A stretch of 18,774 nt of DNA from Candidatus Parabacteroides intestinavium (GTDB lineage Bacteria; Bacteroidota; Bacteroidia; Bacteroidales; Tannerellaceae): the NCBI GenBank assembly GCA_019118725.1, contig DWYO01000180.1, forward strand, positions 1 through 18,774. Reading direction: 5' to 3'. The stretch's first letter is position 1, and each line of letters starts with the position of its first letter. Below the pieces are notes generated by a model. It saw only the letters and a list, made by a program, of their open reading frames with translations. It made no database searches and was not told the origin of the DNA. Position numbers and translations under genes: made by a program. This document shows positions 13,596-18,774 of the stretch, one piece after another.

Positions 13596-16436
13596 ATGGA
13601 CACAACTAAATTTGTTAATCGCCATGTAGGCATATCTCCGGAAGATCTTCCGGAAATGCTGAAAGCCATCGGTGTTCAATCGCTGGATGAGCTGATTGAT
13701 CAGACCATCCCTGCCAACATCCGCTTACAGCATCCTTTGAACTTGCCGGAACCCATGACAGAACGTGAGTTTGCTGAGCATATTCACGAATTAGCTTCGA
13801 AAAACGAAGTATTCACCTCGTACATCGGAATGGGCTGGTATGATACCGTTTGTCCCGCACCTATCCAGCGAAATGTATTCGAGAATCCGGTGTGGTACAC
13901 CTCATATACCCCCTACCAGGCAGAAGTATCGCAAGGACGATTAGAAGCTTTGCTCAATTTCCAAACGATGATATGCGACCTGACCGGACTCCCGTTGGCC
14001 AACTGCTCTCTGCTGGACGAAGCTACGGCTGGTGCCGAGGCTATGACCATGTTCCACGGAGCCCGAAGTCGCGCCCAAATAAAGGCTGAAGCCAACACTC
14101 TATTCGTTGACGAGCAGGTATTTGCTTCGACTCTGGCTGTTATTCACACACGCGCCATCCCGCAAGGCATCCATATCGTTACTGGAAATTATGCGACCTT
14201 CGAGTTCACACCGGATGTGTTCGGTGCCATCGTACAATATCCCAATGCCAACGGTTCTATCGAGGACTACCGGGAATTCATCGCCCGGGCGAATGCCAAC
14301 GGAACGAAGGTGGCCGTAGCCGCCGACCTGATGAGTCTGGTACTTCTGACTCCTCCGGGCGAATGGGGTGCGGATGTAGTCTTCGGAAGCAGCCAGCGTT
14401 TCGGCATCCCGATGTTCTACGGAGGCCCTTCTGCGGCTTATTTCGCTACTAAAGAGGAATACAAACGTGCCATTCCCGGACGTATCATCGGTATTTCCAA
14501 AGATGCTTACGGACATCCAGCCTACCGCCTGGCATTGCAAACACGTGAACAACACATCAAACGAGAGAAAGCGACATCCAATATCTGTACCGCACAGGCC
14601 CTACTGGCTACAATGGCTGGCTTCTATGCCGTTTACCACGGAGCGGAAGGACTGAAAGATATTGCAGGACGCATCCATGCTACGGCCGGATTCCTGGCAG
14701 GCGAATTGGAGAAACTGGGATATACCCAACTGAACACAAACTATTTTGACACACTCCGTATCCAACTTCCGGAGAACGTATCGGTTGCGGCTTTACGTGA
14801 GATTGCTCTGGAATGCAAGGTGAACTTACGCTATTTTGATTGCGGACAAGTAGGCATAAGTGTGGATGAAACGACACAGCCTACCGATATAGGCGTATTG
14901 CTCTACATCTTCTCTGGGGCTATCGGAAAAGAATATATGCTTAAAGAATCTATCCCGGAAAAGACCTATTTCGATGCGAAATTTGCGCGTACCTCTTCTT
15001 TCCTGCAACAGGAGGTATTCAAGAAATATCATACAGAAACAGAGCTGATGCGCTACATCACCCGTCTGGGACGCAAGGATGTTTCGTTGGCTCAGTCTAT
15101 GATTTCATTAGGTTCATGCACCATGAAGCTGAATCCGGCCTCTTCCATGTTGCCCCTCAGCTTACCGCAATTCCAAAACATCCATCCGTATGCTCCGGAA
15201 GAGCAGGTTGAAGGATATACCGAGCTGATCGAGAATCTTTCTTCCTACTTGTGCGAAATTACCGGGTTCAAGGGCTGTACCCTCCAACCTAACTCTGGAG
15301 CAGCCGGCGAATATACCGGATTGCGCATTATACGTTCTTATTTGGAAAGTATCGGACAGGGACACCGCAACATCGTCCTCCTCCCGGCTTCAGCGCACGG
15401 GACGAATCCGGCTAGCGCCGTACAGTGCGGCTTCACTACGGTTACGGTTAAATGTGACGAGCGGGGGAATATCGATTTAGAAGATTTCCGGAACAAGGCA
15501 GAGACCAACAAGGAAAATCTTGCGGCAAGTATGATTACCTATCCTTCTACGCATGGAATCTTCGAAGCAGATATCAAGGAGATGTGCGATATTGTCCATG
15601 CATGTGGCGGGCAGCTTTATATGGACGGAGCCAACATGAACGCACAGGTAGGACTGACCAATCCGGGAACTATCGGTGCTGATGTATGTCACTTGAACTT
15701 GCATAAGACCTTTGCCTCTCCTCATGGTGGAGGCGGACCGGGCGTAGGCCCTATCTGTGTGGCAGAACATCTGGTTCCTTTCTTGCCACAGCATCCTGTA
15801 CGTTGGGGCAGCGATTTGAACACGGTTTCTGCAGCACCTTACGGAAGTGCGGGTATCCTGCCTATCACTTACGCCTATATCCGTATGTTGGGAACTGAAG
15901 GATTAACCCGGGCTACGCAAGTGGCTATCCTGAACGCCAATTACCTGGCAGCAAAACTGAAAGACACCTACGGAATTGTCTATACCGGAACAACCGGACG
16001 TGTAGGACACGAACTGATTCTGGAGTGCCGCAAGGTTAAAGAGCTATCGGGCATTGACGAAAATGATATAGCCAAGCGTTTGATGGACTTCGGTTATCAT
16101 GCTCCTACCCTTTCATTCCCTGTACACGGCACGTTGATGGTCGAGCCAACCGAAAGTGAAAGTAAAGCGGAATTGGACCGTTTCATTGAGGTTTTGGAAT
16201 GTATCTGGAAGGAAATCAAAGAGGTCGAAAATGGTTATGCGGACCGCACGGACAATGTACTTAAAAATGCACCACATCCCGAATATGAGGTAACCGCTGA
16301 TGAATGGGAGCATTCTTACTCACGAAGCAAAGCCGCCTTCCCGTTGAACTGGCTGCACGACTCCAAATTCTGGATCAATGTAGCCCGCGTGGATAATGCA
16401 TACGGCGACCGCAATTTGGTTCCGACCATCAGCTAA
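13596..16436 (+). CDS. gcvP: Glycine dehydrogenase (aminomethyl-transferring), P-protein
   Basis: A 946-residue single-chain P-protein of the glycine cleavage system. It decarboxylates glycine with pyridoxal phosphate and loads the aminomethyl group onto the lipoyl arm of GcvH; GcvT and Lpd then produce methylene-tetrahydrofolate, ammonia and NADH. The N-terminal FVNRHVGISPEDLPEML opening, the junction block SLGSCTMKLNPASSM, and the PLP-binding LHKTFASPHGGGGPG with the Schiff-base lysine at residue 704 (codon 15705-15707) are all present. The chain has both homologous halves of the fused form, where many Firmicutes use two subunits, and its length is normal. gcvT and gcvH are not in this window. 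The start is preceded by an A-rich leader without Shine-Dalgarno, ordinary for the phylum. A strong inverted repeat follows the gene. Confidence 0.97.
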   Translation: MDTTKFVNRHVGISPEDLPEMLKAIGVQSLDELIDQTIPANIRLQHPLNLPEPMTEREFAEHIHELASKNEVFTSYIGMGWYDTVCPAPIQRNVFENPVWYTSYTPYQAEVSQGRLEALLNFQTMICDLTGLPLANCSLLDEATAGAEAMTMFHGARSRAQIKAEANTLFVDEQVFASTLAVIHTRAIPQGIHIVTGNYATFEFTPDVFGAIVQYPNANGSIEDYREFIARANANGTKVAVAADLMSLVLLTPPGEWGADVVFGSSQRFGIPMFYGGPSAAYFATKEEYKRAIPGRIIGISKDAYGHPAYRLALQTREQHIKREKATSNICTAQALLATMAGFYAVYHGAEGLKDIAGRIHATAGFLAGELEKLGYTQLNTNYFDTLRIQLPENVSVAALREIALECKVNLRYFDCGQVGISVDETTQPTDIGVLLYIFSGAIGKEYMLKESIPEKTYFDAKFARTSSFLQQEVFKKYHTETELMRYITRLGRKDVSLAQSMISLGSCTMKLNPASSMLPLSLPQFQNIHPYAPEEQVEGYTELIENLSSYLCEITGFKGCTLQPNSGAAGEYTGLRIIRSYLESIGQGHRNIVLLPASAHGTNPASAVQCGFTTVTVKCDERGNIDLEDFRNKAETNKENLAASMITYPSTHGIFEADIKEMCDIVHACGGQLYMDGANMNAQVGLTNPGTIGADVCHLNLHKTFASPHGGGGPGVGPICVAEHLVPFLPQHPVRWGSDLNTVSAAPYGSAGILPITYAYIRMLGTEGLTRATQVAILNANYLAAKLKDTYGIVYTGTTGRVGHELILECRKVKELSGIDENDIAKRLMDFGYHAPTLSFPVHGTLMVEPTESESKAELDRFIEVLECIWKEIKEVENGYADRTDNVLKNAPHPEYEVTADEWEHSYSRSKAAFPLNWLHDSKFWINVARVDNAYGDRNLVPTIS

Positions 16437-16439
16437 CAT

Positions 16440-16456
16440 AAAGAACGGCTCTTTTT
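16440..16456 (+). terminator. Short hairpin with T-tract after gcvP
   Basis: AAAGA (16440-16444), loop ACGGC, TCTTT (16450-16454) and further T residues lie four bases after the gcvP stop. The stem is short and weak; it may act with the larger inverted repeat that follows. Confidence 0.4.
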
Positions 16457-16462
16457 AAAACA

Positions 16463-16509
16463 AAGAATGAAGAATTATTATCCGGAAAAGATTTTAATTC
16501 TTCATTCTT
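16463..16509. terminator. Perfect 15-bp inverted repeat, likely bidirectional terminator
   Basis: AAGAATGAAGAATTA (16463-16477) and TAATTCTTCATTCTT (16495-16509) are exact reverse complements around a 17-base loop. T-rich sequence follows on the plus strand (AATTTTTAAT) and on the minus strand (TTGTTTTAAAAAG). It lies between the converging gcvP and thioredoxin-like genes and should terminate both. Confidence 0.7.
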
Positions 16510-16579
16510 AATTTTTAATGTCCATAACGCTCTGATTTGCCCCTCTACTCAAGACAACAGGCAACACGTTAGGAAATTA

Positions 16580-17701
16580 TTATTTCAACACTTCTTTCAG
16601 TTTAGCCTCAATCTCATCGCCATGAATATTTTTAGCGATAATGGTACCGTCTTTATCCACCAAGATGGTGTGCGGAATGCTATTAACGGAATAAATAGCT
16701 GCGCCTCCATTTTTCCATCCCTGAAGGTCGGACAATTGCGGCCAAGTGATATTCAAGTCCTTGATGCCTTTCTCCCACGCATCTTGCTTGCTGTCCAAGG
16801 AAATGCCGACAATCTCAAAGCCTTTGCCTTTATACTGCTTGTAAAGCTCGACCAGCTTAGGAGTCTCTTTGCGGCAAGGAGGACACCAGCTTGCCCAGAA
16901 GTCAATCAAGACAACTTTACCCTGCCCTACATAGTCAGACAACTTACGCATGTCGCCTTTCACGTCTTTCATCTCGAAGTCGGTGAATTTCTTACCTACA
17001 GCTACCTTCTTCAAATTTTCCAGACGCGCCATCAGCTTGTCTATACCAGCAACCGATTTAAATACATCACTCGACTGAGCAGCCAACTCCTGTTGTTTCT
17101 CTTCGGGAATGTAATAACGGAAATCATAGAACAACTTTGCAGCCAACGGGTTGTTCATATTCGAAGCGATAAAATCAGCAGCTTTTTGTGAAACCTGATT
17201 ATCCAGTTCTTCATACCTCTTCTCGATATCTGCCCTATCCGGCTGATCATCCGATTTCAGGCTTGAAGCCACCTCGGCCTGTTGTTTCCGTATCGGACGA
17301 ACGGCTTCCTTAAATTCCTGCAAAGCATCATTCTCCGGAGAACCGTTCACATTAGACAAGCTATCCAGCACCACCTGAAGCTTGTTGTTCCCCAAAGCCA
17401 ATGTAGCCGCAAAGGGCATATCTTCACCGGGCATAGTGTACGAACGGGGTACAGCCTCTTCACTGAACTTCAAGGTGCGGAGAACAACAGTAGGGTTCTC
17501 ACCTTTCAAGGTAAAACTTCCGTTCTGTACCAAGGCACTATCCAGCGGAGCCGCATCGGGCTCATTGTACAGGCAAAGGTAAACATATTTGCCATCCAAT
17601 GCCGAATTATTTACTTTTCCGGTGATTTCATACCCCGGTTTTTCGTTGCAGGCAGCCAACAAAAGGGTCGATGCTGCCGCCATCAGAATTGTTTTTTTCA
17701 T
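16580..17701 (-). CDS. Thioredoxin-like lipoprotein (DUF4369 + TlpA/ResA-type thioredoxin)
   Basis: A 373-residue lipoprotein facing the periplasm. The signal peptide ends in lipobox LLAAC with Cys18 as the lipidated residue. Residues about 23-120 form a beta-rich DUF4369 domain (GYEITGKVNNSALDGKYVYL), followed by a charged helical linker (about 125-230) and a C-terminal thioredoxin fold of the TlpA/ResA/AhpC-TSA type (about 235-373). The redox site is WC273-P-P-C276 (FWASWCPPC), with the cis-proline at P343 in SIPHT. The family's role is thiol-disulfide exchange, usually reduction of disulfides in exported proteins or cytochrome c maturation; the partner here is unknown. It ends convergently with gcvP. 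A good -7 box lies 66 bases upstream of the ATG, so it probably has its own promoter rather than depending on the YhcC-type gene upstream. Confidence 0.92.
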   Translation of the reverse strand: MKKTILMAAASTLLLAACNEKPGYEITGKVNNSALDGKYVYLCLYNEPDAAPLDSALVQNGSFTLKGENPTVVLRTLKFSEEAVPRSYTMPGEDMPFAATLALGNNKLQVVLDSLSNVNGSPENDALQEFKEAVRPIRKQQAEVASSLKSDDQPDRADIEKRYEELDNQVSQKAADFIASNMNNPLAAKLFYDFRYYIPEEKQQELAAQSSDVFKSVAGIDKLMARLENLKKVAVGKKFTDFEMKDVKGDMRKLSDYVGQGKVVLIDFWASWCPPCRKETPKLVELYKQYKGKGFEIVGISLDSKQDAWEKGIKDLNITWPQLSDLQGWKNGGAAIYSVNSIPHTILVDKDGTIIAKNIHGDEIEAKLKEVLK

Positions 17702-17766
17702 TGTTTTTCTTATTTTTAATCGGGAATCGGGAAATTAAATATTTGCTCCCCAAAGATTTATTGGTG

Positions 17767-17774
17767 CAAAGATA
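17767..17774 (-). promoter_or_regulatory. Candidate promoter -7 box for the thioredoxin-like lipoprotein
   Basis: On the minus strand this reads TATCTTTG, a full match to TAnnTTTG, followed by C. A partial -33 element (TTTC) lies about 20 bases further upstream. The implied 5' leader of roughly 55-60 bases contains a tandem AATCGGG repeat at 17718-17731. This is the best-supported promoter in the window. Confidence 0.6.
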
Positions 17775-17818
17775 GTACAATTAAAGACACTGAGGAAAGG
17801 TCTATATACTTTTTTCCC

Positions 17819-18742
17819 TCAATATCTCCGTCCTTGCCAAGTCTTTCTTTCTGCGAAACGCTTTAACGCCTTGGCCGTAAACTCATAGTTCTTCACCCCC
17901 CAATCCGGTGCAATGAGTAATTCTTTAGGCGACTGAGAAACAAAACGCTCCACTACAATATCCGGATTCAGACGCTCTACGAAATCGATGACCAGATCTA
18001 TATATTCATCTACTGAATAAAGATGGAAGTCTGCCGGAGAATCCTCAAATTCCTTAGCCATGCGCGTATTGCGGATCAGTTGTAATTGATGCAATTTCAA
18101 CGTGGTAAGCGGGAGCTTTGATATACGCCCTGCATGGCCCACTATTTCCTCCCGGCTCTCACCGGGCAAGCCCAAGATGAGATGTGCTCCGACATAAATT
18201 CCCCGGGAAGCTGTCCTGCAGATAGCCGACTCCGCCTCAGCGTAAGTATGTCCTCGATTAATACGATGGAGCGTCTTGTCCAAAGTACTTTCCACACCAT
18301 ATTCAATCAGGACAAACCGGCGCTGCGCCAAGTCTGAAAAGTAATCTAACAAATCGTCTGGCATACAATCAGGCCGTGTTCCGACAATCAGACCGCAAAC
18401 GCCTGGAAAACGCAATGCCTCCTCGTATTTATCGATAAGCCTACTACTAACGTCATACGTATTGGTGTAAGCCTGAAAATAGGCTAAATAGCGCATATCT
18501 GGATATTTACGGGCAAAAAAAGCCACACCCTCTTCCAATTGCCGGGTGATGCTCTTATCGGTATGACAATACTCCGGACTGAAGGTCTGATTGTTACAAT
18601 AAGTACATCCGCCAAACCCTTTCGTCCCGTCCCGGTTAGGACAGGTAAATCCGGCATTCAACGAAATTTTCTGCACCTTTCCCGGAAAAACACTTTTAAG
18701 GAAGTCACTAAACTCATTATACGGTTTATTCGCTTTCATCAT
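17819..18742 (-). CDS. TIGR01212 family radical SAM protein (YhcC-like)
   Basis: A 307-residue cytoplasmic radical SAM protein. The iron-sulfur cysteines are C34, C46 and C49 with an unusual wide first spacing (GFTCPNRDGTKGFGGCTYCN), which is the diagnostic CX11CX2C form of the TIGR01212/YhcC family related to Elp3. Further family blocks are LAYFQAYTNTY (84-94), GTRPDC (about 121-126), IEYGVES near the middle, and ILGLPGESREEI. The function of the family is not established; the Elp3 resemblance hints at tRNA or other RNA chemistry, but that is inference. The length is normal and the gene is complete. Two consecutive ATGs (18742 and 18739) are possible starts; either gives the same domain. It lies 117 bases upstream of the thioredoxin-like gene on the same strand. 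Only 32 bases precede it before the window ends. Confidence 0.92.
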   Translation of the reverse strand: MMKANKPYNEFSDFLKSVFPGKVQKISLNAGFTCPNRDGTKGFGGCTYCNNQTFSPEYCHTDKSITRQLEEGVAFFARKYPDMRYLAYFQAYTNTYDVSSRLIDKYEEALRFPGVCGLIVGTRPDCMPDDLLDYFSDLAQRRFVLIEYGVESTLDKTLHRINRGHTYAEAESAICRTASRGIYVGAHLILGLPGESREEIVGHAGRISKLPLTTLKLHQLQLIRNTRMAKEFEDSPADFHLYSVDEYIDLVIDFVERLNPDIVVERFVSQSPKELLIAPDWGVKNYEFTAKALKRFAERKTWQGRRY

Positions 18743-18774
18743 CTTTAAGCAAAAGGATTTAGGCTTATAGTCAC

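Noticed and set aside
14100..14555. 151-codon open frame antisense within gcvP
   Set aside because: It overlaps a highly conserved part of gcvP and its composition is that of a mirrored coding sequence.
16622..17191. 189-codon open frame antisense to the thioredoxin-like gene
   Set aside because: It is a shadow of a gene with a complete CxxC thioredoxin domain; there is no independent start context or recognisable motif.
1..18774. Defence system, mobile element or CRISPR array
   Set aside because: No transposase, integrase, toxin-antitoxin, nuclease, helicase or repeat-spacer pattern was seen; all sizeable genes have chromosomal housekeeping or Bacteroidetes-typical assignments.

Overview
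The window reads as ordinary chromosomal DNA from a gut-type Bacteroidales bacterium, most likely Parabacteroides or a close relative. The support is: an outer-membrane beta-barrel receptor preceded by a DUF2141 protein, a DUF4270 lipoprotein next to a one-domain GT5 'glycogen synthase', a DUF4369/thioredoxin lipoprotein, a single-chain GcvP, AT-rich leaders without Shine-Dalgarno sequences, and several boxes matching the Bacteroidetes -7 promoter consensus TAnnTTTG. The genus is an inference from gene content and protein style. No tRNA, rRNA, CRISPR array, transposase, integrase or phage gene was seen. No gene-free stretch exceeds about 220 bases; the longest is 11063-11278.

Layout. (1) 11-3686, plus strand: a DUF2141 secreted protein, a TonB-dependent-receptor-type outer-membrane protein, a six-helix inner-membrane protein and a small winged-helix regulator, tightly packed. 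(2) 3756-5782, minus strand: a two-gene cassette of a radical SAM protein with a helix-hairpin-helix tail and a DUF4130 protein, a conserved but uncharacterised pair predicted to act on DNA. (3) 5861-8071, minus strand: a GT5-domain protein followed by a DUF4270 lipoprotein. (4) 8170-16436, plus strand: a beta-lactamase-fold serine hydrolase, metF broken by one in-frame stop codon, an SGNH hydrolase, a DUF3298 lipoprotein, rsmG overlapping a metallo-beta-lactamase-fold hydrolase, and gcvP. (5) 16580-18742, minus strand: a thioredoxin-like lipoprotein and a YhcC-type radical SAM protein.

Metabolically, metF and gcvP both belong to folate one-carbon metabolism: GcvP feeds glycine carbon into methylene-tetrahydrofolate and MetF reduces that to methyl-tetrahydrofolate for methionine synthesis. 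They are separated by unrelated genes and do not look co-transcribed. RsmG modifies 16S rRNA. Several products are exported: the receptor, three lipoproteins and two signal-peptide hydrolases.

The most solid anomaly is metF. Both sides of the TAA at 9530-9532 remain in the same frame and read as a full-length MTHFR, so one base change separates it from an intact gene. The best candidates for poorly understood biology are the radical SAM/DUF4130 cassette, the half-length GT5 protein paired with DUF4270, and the membrane protein/winged-helix pair. No convincing wholly new multi-gene system is visible.
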